A stretch of 64,000 nucleotides of DNA from Gammaproteobacteria bacterium (GTDB lineage Bacteria > Pseudomonadota > Gammaproteobacteria > Steroidobacterales > Steroidobacteraceae), in the NCBI GenBank assembly GCA_025359565.1, contig JANYFY010000025.1:1-64000 (forward strand). The letters run 5' to 3'. The position numbers and the translations under genes were made by a program. Below, piece by piece: positions 16,765-24,943 of the stretch; positions within the stretch are counted from its first letter, which is position 1, and every line of letters starts with the position of its first letter. The notes below the pieces were generated by a model. That model did no database searches. It saw only the letters and a list, made by a program, of their open reading frames with translations, and was not told the origin of the DNA.

Positions 16765-16923
16765 GCCACGCGGATACCTATTGCCTTTGCCTTGTCGCGG
16801 AATGTAAACAGTGTTCGCCATCATTTTACAATTGTTATACTTCCAGTTATTCCGTAAGTCTTAACATTAAGAACTTAAGGTCACGAGCTCGGCTCTTTAA
16901 AATAACATCGGAGGATGATTCGA

Positions 16924-18636
16924 ATGATCAATCGAGTACTGAAGATTGTTCTAGCTTCTAGTGCGGCACTGATAGCCGTTAGCGCAGCATCAATTGCTGT
17001 GGCAAATAGTTATTCCGAAAACCCTTATTCGCCGACTTACAGCCATGAATATCGTCATGGTGTCGTGCCGTCACGTGAAACTTGGAAAAAAATGAATCAT
17101 TGGCGGGTCCTGAACCCAGCTGTAGCGCTTGCCACGGGTCCAGAGACCTTAAGTTTCGGCGGAGGCATTGATGGGATTGGTGTGACCAGCGGGTCGCCGA
17201 AAGTGTATTTAGTGGTGTACGGCAACCAATGGGGAAGCGCTTCAACCGACGCCAACGGCAATTTGACGACGTCAGGGGATACCAAAAGTGCACTACCTTA
17301 TCTACAACAAATGTTTAAGGGATTAGGCACCGGTAACGAGCGTTGGTCGGGCACCATGACTCAGTATTGCGATGGACCCTTAGTGGCTGCGCAAGCTACC
17401 TCGTGTCCCTCTGCTGCACCTCATGTGGGATATCCCACCGGAGGCGCGTTAGCGGGTATCTGGTACGACAATAGCGTGGCGTCTCCGTCCGCCGCTAACG
17501 GTAACCAGTTGGCGAACGAGGCGATTAAAGCGGCCGCGCATTTTGGCAATACCACGGCAGCGTCGAATCGCTATGTCCAATATGTCATTCTCTCGCCTAC
17601 GGGAACCCAGCCTGACGGGTTTAATACGCCGAGCGGTGGCTTTTGTGCTTGGCACGACTACAACGGTGATACGACATTGTCGGGCGGTGCAGCGGCTTCC
17701 AATTATGGTGATATTGCGTTCACTAATTTTCCCTATGTCACGGATGCCGGCGCAAGTTGCGGCCAAGGGTTTGTCAATACCGGTAATGCCGGAACACTCG
17801 ATGGCGTGTCGATCGTAGAAGGTCACGAATATGCCGAAACCGTCACCGATCAAAATCCTGCCGGGGGCTGGACGAACCATACGGGCAACGCAACCTATAA
17901 TGGTCAAGAAAACGGTGACGAGTGTGCTTGGATATCATCGGGTACCGGCGCGTCAGCGAACGTAACCATGGGCAACGGCGTCTATGCAATGCAAAGTTCT
18001 TGGTCTAATGACACCAACTCCTGTGCGATTTCGCATGTCATTGTTATCACCGGCACAGGCGGCGGTGGCACACCCGCTGCGAATTTCAGCGTAGTCGTAA
18101 GTGGATTAACAGCGACTTTCACCGATTCTTCAACCGATAACGGTGGCACTATTGGCACGCACTCATGGACCTTTGGGGACGGTAAAACATCGACGGCGAC
18201 TAGTCCTGCAAACACTTATACGTCAGGGGGCACTTATAGTGTTTCCGAAACAGTATCTGACAGCGTCAACGGCACGACGAGTACTAAGACTACATCGGTA
18301 ACAGTGAGTGGCGGCAGCGGCGGCGGTACGGTACTGACTAACAATGTGCCCGTTGCCGGACTTAGCAGCACGGCGCCGAATTGGACTCCGGTATATACGT
18401 TGGTGGTACCCGCTGGTAAGTCTCGGTTAACGATCTCGATTTCCGGCGGTACAGGGGATGCGGATTTGTACGTCAAACTAGGCTCGGGGCCAACCTTGAC
18501 CAGCTATAACTGCCGTCCTTATCTAACGGGCAATAATGAGACTTGCACGTTCCGGTCACCGGCTGCGGGCACTTATTACATCGACTTGAATGCTTACGCA
18601 ACATTTTCAGGCGTGACTTTAGTCGGCAAGTTCTAA
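16924..18636 (+). CDS. Secreted HEYAE-motif protein with PKD and PPC domains
   Basis: Start taken at ATG 16924 because GGAGG lies 9 bases upstream; the ATG at 16915 directly touches the ribosome binding site. The 570-residue product has a signal peptide, then a catalytic-looking domain with GVSIVEGHEYAETVTDQNPA (His301, Glu302, Glu305) and GQENGDECAW (Glu329). A PKD domain follows (about 380-465, including HSWTFGDGKTST), then a bacterial pre-peptidase C-terminal domain (GDADLYVKLGSGP, GTYYIDLNAYATFSGV). The His/Glu pattern resembles secreted proteins with HE.AEA.TDP motifs and suggests a metal site. Proteolysis is inferred, not shown. A strong terminator follows. Confidence 0.78.
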   Translation: MINRVLKIVLASSAALIAVSAASIAVANSYSENPYSPTYSHEYRHGVVPSRETWKKMNHWRVLNPAVALATGPETLSFGGGIDGIGVTSGSPKVYLVVYGNQWGSASTDANGNLTTSGDTKSALPYLQQMFKGLGTGNERWSGTMTQYCDGPLVAAQATSCPSAAPHVGYPTGGALAGIWYDNSVASPSAANGNQLANEAIKAAAHFGNTTAASNRYVQYVILSPTGTQPDGFNTPSGGFCAWHDYNGDTTLSGGAAASNYGDIAFTNFPYVTDAGASCGQGFVNTGNAGTLDGVSIVEGHEYAETVTDQNPAGGWTNHTGNATYNGQENGDECAWISSGTGASANVTMGNGVYAMQSSWSNDTNSCAISHVIVITGTGGGGTPAANFSVVVSGLTATFTDSSTDNGGTIGTHSWTFGDGKTSTATSPANTYTSGGTYSVSETVSDSVNGTTSTKTTSVTVSGGSGGGTVLTNNVPVAGLSSTAPNWTPVYTLVVPAGKSRLTISISGGTGDADLYVKLGSGPTLTSYNCRPYLTGNNETCTFRSPAAGTYYIDLNAYATFSGVTLVGKF

Positions 18637-18677
18637 ATTGAGTTCCAGGTGTAAGCGAACTTGAAGTTCGCTTGATT

Positions 18678-18707
18678 GTAAGGGCCGCATATGCGGCCCT
18701 TACTTTT
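18678..18707. terminator. Rho-independent terminator
   Basis: The perfect palindrome GTAAGGGCCGCAT/ATGCGGCCCTTAC is followed on the plus strand by TTTTC. It lies 41 bases after the stop of the secreted protein and 18 bases before the end of the convergent amidohydrolase gene, so it may serve both. A smaller stem, GCGAAC-TTGAA-GTTCGC, precedes it at 18656-18672. Confidence 0.85.
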
Positions 18708-18724
18708 CACGGGCAGCAAAAGTG

Positions 18725-19804
18725 CTACCAACTAGCGCCGAACCACCGTTCTGCATTGCGACTGTAAATTTTTTGCGCCACCTCGCGCGGCAACGCGAGA
18801 CCCCTTACTGGGGTATCCAGCTCCGGTACTCGCTGGACCGCCGCTGTGTTGAGATATTGCCAATCAGTGATCCATTTCTCGTGCGACTCACGCTTGACTT
18901 GCAAAGCGTCCGCGTTGGCCTCTTGGGTTAAATCAGTACCGTACAACAATCGATCTTGGTACTTAATAAAAAAGCGGCGTACCCCATCAAGGTCTTGGTT
19001 CGATTGAAACTGCACCTGACCCATACGCGCTGCGACATCTACCACGGCATTGGGATAACGATCAAGAAATACGCCTAGCTTCTCAAGGCTCCATTCAAGA
19101 CTCGCCATATGAGCGCCCATAAACTTCATTTTCGGGTGAGCATCGAGCATACGATCGCGCACCGCCATCTGCACCTCATAGCTAGGAAGCTCAGGATGCA
19201 GGTACATGTGATACTGAGGATGCTCTCGGAAATATTCTTTATCGTTATTGACCGTCATTGCGGCAATCGGCAACCAACAATTATGTGGCTCACCTTGGTG
19301 ACCCATCAAGACTTTGTTTTCACTTCGAATGAACTCAAAAATCGGGGAAAACTTGGCGTCATCAATCATGACCAATTGACCGTCTTTGCCCCGAAAATCC
19401 ATGCCGATGTTCTTCCACACCTTGACCCCAACCGCACCCTTAGCGAATGAGTCTCCGAGCTCATCGATCACTTGATCGGCCCAACGAGGCTCATTCCAAC
19501 CGGAAAGTGAAAACGTCGCGATATAGGCTAAAGTTCTGGGATAGGCCGCATGATCCTTCTGGGCAATTTCCAATTGATTTGCGATAGGCGGAAAATCGGG
19601 GTAGTCGACATTGACCGTGATCAACCTGAAGCCATCCGCGACCGCCTGCTCAATGAGCGCAGGATTTGCAGAGTTCAGATGCACATGCACATCGATCTTA
19701 GGCACACGGGCAAAATCGTCCATCGAAAACGACCCACGATCTGCGGCGCATGCTGAGATCAGCAATGCGCAACAGAGCATGAAAAACCGTATGGATACAC
19801 TCAC
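18725..19804 (-). CDS. Amidohydrolase-family lipoprotein
   Basis: A 359-residue protein starting with GTG at 19804. The N-terminus FFMLCCALLISACAAD is a lipoprotein signal (LISA-C lipobox), so it is likely anchored to a membrane facing the periplasm. The body is an amidohydrolase-2 TIM barrel: IDVHVHLNS (first metal ligands), GAVGVKVWKNIG, VLMGHQGEP, FMGAHMASLEWSLE, LLYGTDLTQE (C-terminal metal Asp). Related enzymes are decarboxylases or lactonases; the substrate is unknown. It is followed on the same strand by nothing obvious and preceded by the YidB-like gene. Confidence 0.85.
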   Translation of the reverse strand: MSVSIRFFMLCCALLISACAADRGSFSMDDFARVPKIDVHVHLNSANPALIEQAVADGFRLITVNVDYPDFPPIANQLEIAQKDHAAYPRTLAYIATFSLSGWNEPRWADQVIDELGDSFAKGAVGVKVWKNIGMDFRGKDGQLVMIDDAKFSPIFEFIRSENKVLMGHQGEPHNCWLPIAAMTVNNDKEYFREHPQYHMYLHPELPSYEVQMAVRDRMLDAHPKMKFMGAHMASLEWSLEKLGVFLDRYPNAVVDVAARMGQVQFQSNQDLDGVRRFFIKYQDRLLYGTDLTQEANADALQVKRESHEKWITDWQYLNTAAVQRVPELDTPVRGLALPREVAQKIYSRNAERWFGASW

Positions 19805-19830
19805 GACTATCCGCCGCTTAAAGTACTCGT

Positions 19831-20280
19831 CTATTTCTTGCCGAGAAGGCCACCGAGCATACCCATGATGTCACCAGCGCTTCCCAGACCACCGGCAGGG
19901 GCGGCCCCATTGGGGGTTAGATGATTAATAATTTGCGGTAAAAGCTGTGACAGCTGGCCGGCAGCATCGCTGTGGCTGACACCCATTTGCTGCGCGATTT
20001 GACCAACTTGACCGGTGCCTAGAACTTGCGTGACTTGATCCGCTGAAATGGCCGCATTCGGACCATTACCGATCCACGATTGGACCACATGGCCCAAGCC
20101 CGCTTGCTCAAACTTACCCACCAATGCCCCTAAACCACCCGCCGCTTGACCCGCTTGTGCTCCGCCGCCGCCAGCCAGCATCCCTAGCACTGCATTCATC
20201 ATTGGGTTGCCACCGGCCGGCTGGCCGCCACCCATTACACTCCCCAGTACATTGCCGAGCACGCCGTCAAGTAACCCCAT
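19831..20280 (-). CDS. YidB-like DUF937 protein
   Basis: A 149-residue Gly/Ala/Gln-rich protein. AAGGGGGC precedes its ATG. It has the DUF937 pattern: MGLLDGVLGNVLGSVMGG at the start, FEQAGLGHVVQSWIGNGPNA in the middle, and ISADQVTQVLG...IAQQMGVSHSDAAGQLSQLL. The family (E. coli YidB) has no firmly established function. Start of transcription is probably shared back-to-back with glmS on the other strand, 120 bases away. Confidence 0.88.
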   Translation of the reverse strand: MGLLDGVLGNVLGSVMGGGQPAGGNPMMNAVLGMLAGGGGAQAGQAAGGLGALVGKFEQAGLGHVVQSWIGNGPNAAISADQVTQVLGTGQVGQIAQQMGVSHSDAAGQLSQLLPQIINHLTPNGAAPAGGLGSAGDIMGMLGGLLGKK

Positions 20281-20399
20281 ATTAAGCCCCCTTAAATGAA
20301 TATCGTTAAATTGGAACCAGTATTTATCCGCGGTGGATTATACACCCGCCACAGGGCATAGTGCCTCCCCTCAAATGATCAACAACGGAGCTCAAGGCC

Positions 20400-22235
20400 A
20401 TGTGCGGAATAGTTGGCGCGGTCGCAGAACGCAATGTGGTGCCTATATTGTTAGAAGGTCTACGACGCTTAGAGTATCGCGGCTATGATTCCGCCGGACT
20501 TGCAGTTTTAAACTCGACAAATTCCCTCGACCGACGCCGAGCGGTTGGCAAGGTAAAAATTCTCAGCGACGCCGTCCAAGCGGAACCCATCGCAGGCCAC
20601 GTCGGCATCGCGCACACCCGCTGGGCGACTCACGGCGTGCCAACCCTGCACAACGCTCATCCGCATGTCTCGCATGATGGAGTTGCGATCGTGCACAACG
20701 GCATTATTGAGAATCACGAGGCGCTACGCGCTGACCTCGTTCGTTTAGGGTACAAGTTCACGTCCGAAACCGACACCGAAGTTGTCGTCCATCGCATTCA
20801 CTACCATTTAAAATCTTCAACCGATCTCTTTCAAGCAGTACGCAAGACGGTCCAAGAGCTTTCCGGTGCATACGCATTGGCTGTTATTTGTGAAAAAAAT
20901 CCAGACCAAATTGTATTAGCGCGCGAAGGTTGCCCGGTAGTGATTGGGCTGGGTATCGATGAAAATTTTGTCGCCTCCGATGTCGCGGCATTGCTACCCG
21001 TCACGCGTCGTTTTATGTTTTTGGAGGAAGGCGATGTGGCCGAAGTGCGGCGAACCCAAATAAAAATTATGGATTCTGCGGGCGCCATCGTCACGCGCAC
21101 GGTGAGAGAAAGTGAGCTTTCAGCGGACTCTGTCGAACGCGGATCCTACCGTCACTACATGTTAAAAGAGATTCATGAGCAACCGCGAGCAATATCACAA
21201 ACCTTGGAGCAGCGAGTCGCGGGTGGACGCCTTCTAGAAGCGGCTTTTGGCCCGTCTGCGCAAGATATTTTCGCGAGAGTGAAAGCCGTGCATATTGCGG
21301 CGTGTGGCACGAGTTACCACGCGGGTATGGTGGCAAGTAGCTTTATTGAACAATACTGTCGCATACCTGCTCGCGTCGAAATTGCTAGTGAGTATCGCTA
21401 TCGTAATCCAGTCATCACACCCGATACGCTTTTTGTCACCGTCTCGCAATCTGGAGAGACTGCTGACACTTTGGCGGCCTTGCGCAACGCCAAGCGTGCG
21501 GGATACTTGTCGACTCTGGCGATTTGCAATGTGGCTGAAAGTTCGCTGGTGCGCGATTCCGATTTGGTGTTGCTCACTCGTGCGGGCCCCGAGATTGGTG
21601 TGGCTTCTACCAAAGCGCTAACGACACAGCTGGCGGCATTAAGTTTACTAGTGGTCGCGCTTGCGAAAAATAGTCAACATGCCGTTGCGACCGAAAGTTC
21701 GCTTATTACTGAGTTGCTACAGTTGCCGGGCCTAATCGAGAAAACTCTTAAATTGGACGCGGGCATTCATTCTCTGGCCGAAGTGTTTGCAGATAAGCAG
21801 CACGCCTTGTTCCTGGGTCGCGGTGCACTCTATCCGATCGCAATGGAAGGTGCGCTGAAACTCAAAGAGATTTCGTATATCCACGCTGAAGCCTACGCCG
21901 CTGCCGAACTTAAACATGGACCTTTGGCCTTAGTGGATGAGCATATGCCGGTCATCGCAGTAGCACCTAACAATGACCTTTTAGGAAAACTTAAGTCTAA
22001 TTTGCAGGAGGTGCGAGCGCGCGGCGGTAAATTGTATGTATTTGCCGATCCGGAAACACATATGCAGAATGAGGAGGGCGTTACAATTATCAATATGCCC
22101 GTCTCCGCGAGTGCGTTTCAAGCACCCGTAATATTTACCATTCCTTTGCAATTACTGGCCTACCATGTCGCTGTCCTTAAAGGTACGGATGTCGATCAAC
22201 CGCGCAATCTTGCGAAAAGTTTGACCGTCGAGTAG
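20400..22235 (+). CDS. glmS: Glutamine-fructose-6-phosphate aminotransferase
   Basis: A 611-residue cytosolic enzyme (E. coli 609) that makes glucosamine-6-phosphate from fructose-6-phosphate and glutamine, the first step toward peptidoglycan and LPS amino sugars. The N-terminal nucleophile Cys2 (MCGIVGAV), the glutaminase RWATHGVPT and HNGIIENH motifs, and two SIS sugar-isomerase domains ([38 protein letters not shown]) and a C-terminal [15 protein letters not shown] are all intact. GGAGC lies about 10 bases before the ATG. No glmS ribozyme-type leader is expected in this group and none is seen. Confidence 0.97.
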   Translation: MCGIVGAVAERNVVPILLEGLRRLEYRGYDSAGLAVLNSTNSLDRRRAVGKVKILSDAVQAEPIAGHVGIAHTRWATHGVPTLHNAHPHVSHDGVAIVHNGIIENHEALRADLVRLGYKFTSETDTEVVVHRIHYHLKSSTDLFQAVRKTVQELSGAYALAVICEKNPDQIVLAREGCPVVIGLGIDENFVASDVAALLPVTRRFMFLEEGDVAEVRRTQIKIMDSAGAIVTRTVRESELSADSVERGSYRHYMLKEIHEQPRAISQTLEQRVAGGRLLEAAFGPSAQDIFARVKAVHIAACGTSYHAGMVASSFIEQYCRIPARVEIASEYRYRNPVITPDTLFVTVSQSGETADTLAALRNAKRAGYLSTLAICNVAESSLVRDSDLVLLTRAGPEIGVASTKALTTQLAALSLLVVALAKNSQHAVATESSLITELLQLPGLIEKTLKLDAGIHSLAEVFADKQHALFLGRGALYPIAMEGALKLKEISYIHAEAYAAAELKHGPLALVDEHMPVIAVAPNNDLLGKLKSNLQEVRARGGKLYVFADPETHMQNEEGVTIINMPVSASAFQAPVIFTIPLQLLAYHVAVLKGTDVDQPRNLAKSLTVE

Positions 22236-22265
22236 CGCGGCAGTAGATGCCGGCGCAATTAGATA

Positions 22266-22859
22266 TTGTTAGTGACCAACTTGCAGTTTAATTCTGCCTA
22301 CTATCGTAAATTTTATTTTAATTCCGCTAGCCGTGTGACGACGGCAGCGGAAATGGCGGTGCGCGCCCAACTCATTGCGGCTGCGCTTCGACATGCACGT
22401 ATTCCGGTACGAAGTATTTTAGATGCGGGTTGTGGTCTTGGTCTTTTAAAAAAACCGTTCGCGAAAGTATTGCCCCGAGCTCGATATCATGGTTTGGAAT
22501 CGAGCGATTATTTGTGCAAACGCTATGCGTGGATTCGTGGTTCGGTGGTTACCTACCAGCCGCGCACGCCCAGTGATTTAGTGGTGTGCTATGACGTTTT
22601 GCAATATCTTCCGAATCCTGAAGCACTTCGTGCTATCAACAATCTAGCGAAGTTAACACGCTCAGCACTCTACTTCTCGGCGTTGACCCGCGAAGACTGG
22701 CGCAAGTACTGCGATCAAGCGCGTACCGATCGGGCGGTGTATTTGCGCACCAAGACTTGGTATTGGCGTGCTCTAAAAAAACATTTTTCTTATCTGGGGT
22801 TTGGCATTTGGGTGCGAAAAAATATTACACCGATATTGTGGGATTTAGAGATTTCCTAG
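22266..22859 (+). CDS. SAM-dependent methyltransferase
   Basis: About 197 residues, with a TTG (22266) or GTG (22272) start and no clear ribosome binding site. Class I methyltransferase marks: SILDAGCGLGLLKKP (SAM-binding motif I), LESSDYLCKRYAW, and DLVVCYDVLQYLPNPEALRA (motif IV/post-IV). The substrate is unknown. Its 3' end overlaps the 3' end of the convergent dacB by about 15 bases. It follows glmS by 30 bases and may be read through from it. Confidence 0.82.
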   Translation: MLVTNLQFNSAYYRKFYFNSASRVTTAAEMAVRAQLIAAALRHARIPVRSILDAGCGLGLLKKPFAKVLPRARYHGLESSDYLCKRYAWIRGSVVTYQPRTPSDLVVCYDVLQYLPNPEALRAINNLAKLTRSALYFSALTREDWRKYCDQARTDRAVYLRTKTWYWRALKKHFSYLGFGIWVRKNITPILWDLEIS

Positions 22860-24287
22860 TATCCACTCAACGAGTGCCGCGTGTACCGGTTCAGCCGCTC
22901 CGTAGTCGGCACGTATATGATTGATAAGGGACACCAAAATATAAGTTTTACCCTTCGGGCTCGTGACGTAGCCGGCGACACCGCTTACCCCGTCAATATG
23001 TCCGGTTTTTAAGCGTACAGCCCCTAAAGGCTCGCCTTTCATACGCGAGTGTAAAGTGCCGTCAACCCCAGCGAGAGGTAACGAGGCTACGAACTCGGGC
23101 GCGTACGGGCTGTGGTAGGCCGCATTCAGGATCGCCGCCATTTGTTGCACTGTTATATGGGTGTTGCGGGAGAGACCCGAGCCATTATCAATGTCCACAC
23201 CTTTGAGTGATAAAGCGCGGCTTTGACTCCATTCGGTGATGGCATTAATCCCTTTCTCGACCGTGGCTGGGGGGCCGTATCGGACCGCGCCTTCGGTGAG
23301 TAATAAATGACGCGCCATGAGATTACTGCTGAACTTGTTAGTCAGTCGAACAATTTCGCTCACGGTCAAAGATTCAAAATCCATGAAGAGCTTAGCATCG
23401 ATAGGGGTCGGCTTTATGCGTAGCTTTCCTGTGATCTCCCCGCCCTGTTCACGCCACAGAGACACAAAAGCTCCGTATGCGTAGGACGTGGGTTGCATAA
23501 GTACGCGCGTAAAATTTCGAGGCGGGCAACTCGCGGCCAGTGCACCTATAAAGCGCACTTGATCCCAGGTATCCGTGATCACTTCGAAGTCCACTCGGGC
23601 ATTGGTGCGACGGCAACGCCCTTGTGCAAACTTAATTTGATTGTCAATGCTAAGATTCGGAAGCATGGGGTCCGTAAATACCTCAACTTTTCGCGTCAGG
23701 GGGTTTGGCGCTACGCGAAACTGAATCGACTGAAAGTTAATCATTAAAGCGTCAGGAATGACGTTGTACGATCGATTCGGCTTGCCATCAAAGGCTCCCG
23801 GATCTGGCGCTGGTAATTGGAATGCCGTGTTGTCGATTATAATGTCGCCTTGAATACTCTTAAGTCCTTTGGCGCGCAATTCGTGGGTGAAGTTCCACCA
23901 ACGCTCTAAGGTCATGTAGGGGTCGCCACCGCCCTTGAGGATAAGGTCGCCCTTAAGCACCCCATCGTTGAGTTCACCTCGGATAAGCGCATGAGTGTGC
24001 CAGGTGTAGGCCGGTCCCAGGAGATCCAGGGCGGCAATAGTCGTGAGAGTCTTCAGGGTTGAAGCGGGACTACGGGGAATGTCTGGGAGCTGGCTGACTA
24101 CGACATGGCCGTCTTCGGCATCTACCACCACAAAACTCATTGCACTCGACGGTATACGCTGTGTCGCAAGCATATCGATAATGGCCGTGGGGGTGAGCAG
24201 GGGGCTGGCCGCAGGATTTGTCGATGCCAATCCGGGCGCAGAAATCTGTGACAGCGTTAACATCACGCAATTGACTAAATACCTCAT
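22845..24287 (-). CDS. dacB: D-Ala-D-Ala carboxypeptidase/endopeptidase (PBP4)
   Basis: A 480-residue class C penicillin-binding protein, periplasmic, trimming or cutting peptidoglycan cross-links. Start taken at ATG 24287; a GTG just before it is also open. Catalytic motifs are complete: Ser76-Thr-Leu-Lys79 (SPASTLKTL), SSN in LTNKFSSNLMARHLL, and KTG in VRLKTGHIDGVSG. The N-terminus is a signal peptide ending around ALAS/GLAS. A large insert with IQGDIIIDNTAF and a YAYGAF...WREQGG segment is typical of PBP4/DacB. Convergent with the methyltransferase gene. Confidence 0.93.
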   Translation of the reverse strand: MRYLVNCVMLTLSQISAPGLASTNPAASPLLTPTAIIDMLATQRIPSSAMSFVVVDAEDGHVVVSQLPDIPRSPASTLKTLTTIAALDLLGPAYTWHTHALIRGELNDGVLKGDLILKGGGDPYMTLERWWNFTHELRAKGLKSIQGDIIIDNTAFQLPAPDPGAFDGKPNRSYNVIPDALMINFQSIQFRVAPNPLTRKVEVFTDPMLPNLSIDNQIKFAQGRCRRTNARVDFEVITDTWDQVRFIGALAASCPPRNFTRVLMQPTSYAYGAFVSLWREQGGEITGKLRIKPTPIDAKLFMDFESLTVSEIVRLTNKFSSNLMARHLLLTEGAVRYGPPATVEKGINAITEWSQSRALSLKGVDIDNGSGLSRNTHITVQQMAAILNAAYHSPYAPEFVASLPLAGVDGTLHSRMKGEPLGAVRLKTGHIDGVSGVAGYVTSPKGKTYILVSLINHIRADYGAAEPVHAALVEWILGNL

Positions 24288-24373
24288 CACGCTACGTTAG
24301 CATGACCCGCTGCCGCGCTTGTGAGCGGCGCCGCAGAAATGACACGAGACCTCGTATCTAGATATATGCCAAG

Positions 24374-24823
24374 ATGAAACGGTGTTGTATAGGTGCATAC
24401 TCTGGAATGGCATCAAAATTACTACGAAATTTTTCGGGGCCTTTTAATTGCCAGGTATTCGGCCAAAGCAATCTCTGTATTCGCACAGAAAACCCGGATG
24501 CTACGTTGTGGGTGCGCGGTGCCAGTGTAGAGTTAATAAGACATATCCAAAGTAGTCGTTGCTCGCGTATTGACGTTGCATGGGGCGTTGAAGCGGGTGG
24601 GCGAGTCCCCGTCAGCTTACAAGTGAGCGATGGACTTCCTCCCTATCTCGTGCGTAGCGTAGTCATCCATGAGACCTTGGCAAACCTCTATGTTCTGTTG
24701 TCCTTACCGAGGCCAGATTACCCATCGAAGCTACTCTGGCGTGTACTAATTGCACTGGCAAGGTTACCGGGCGGTGCTTATCTATTAGAGTTTTTAGCCC
24801 GTCAAAGGCGCCGAAAAAGCTGA
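24374..24823 (+). CDS. Hypothetical protein
   Basis: A frame of 149 codons; an alternative start is ATG 24407 (MASKLLRNFSG), which drops a Cys-rich leader and may be better. I do not recognise a family. The N-terminal half contains Cys and short beta-like stretches (NCQVFGQSNLCIRTENPDAT, SRIDVAWGVEAGGRVPVSLQ), and the C-terminal part is mildly hydrophobic (LWRVLIALARLPGGAYLLEF) and ends in RQRRRKS. It lies between dacB (divergent, 86 bases) and a GGDEF/EAL gene (120 bases). Codon use looks like that of its neighbours, so I think it is a real gene. Confidence 0.6.
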   Translation: MKRCCIGAYSGMASKLLRNFSGPFNCQVFGQSNLCIRTENPDATLWVRGASVELIRHIQSSRCSRIDVAWGVEAGGRVPVSLQVSDGLPPYLVRSVVIHETLANLYVLLSLPRPDYPSKLLWRVLIALARLPGGAYLLEFLARQRRRKS

Positions 24824-24943
24824 ATTCGCGACTTGGGTCACAGGACACTCGCAATCCTTACCCGCAAGTGCGACCGCCATCAAGGATCGATTTCGACATA
24901 TCGCGCACATTAAGCTTTAAGCCAAATCGCGAGAAACTTCAAG

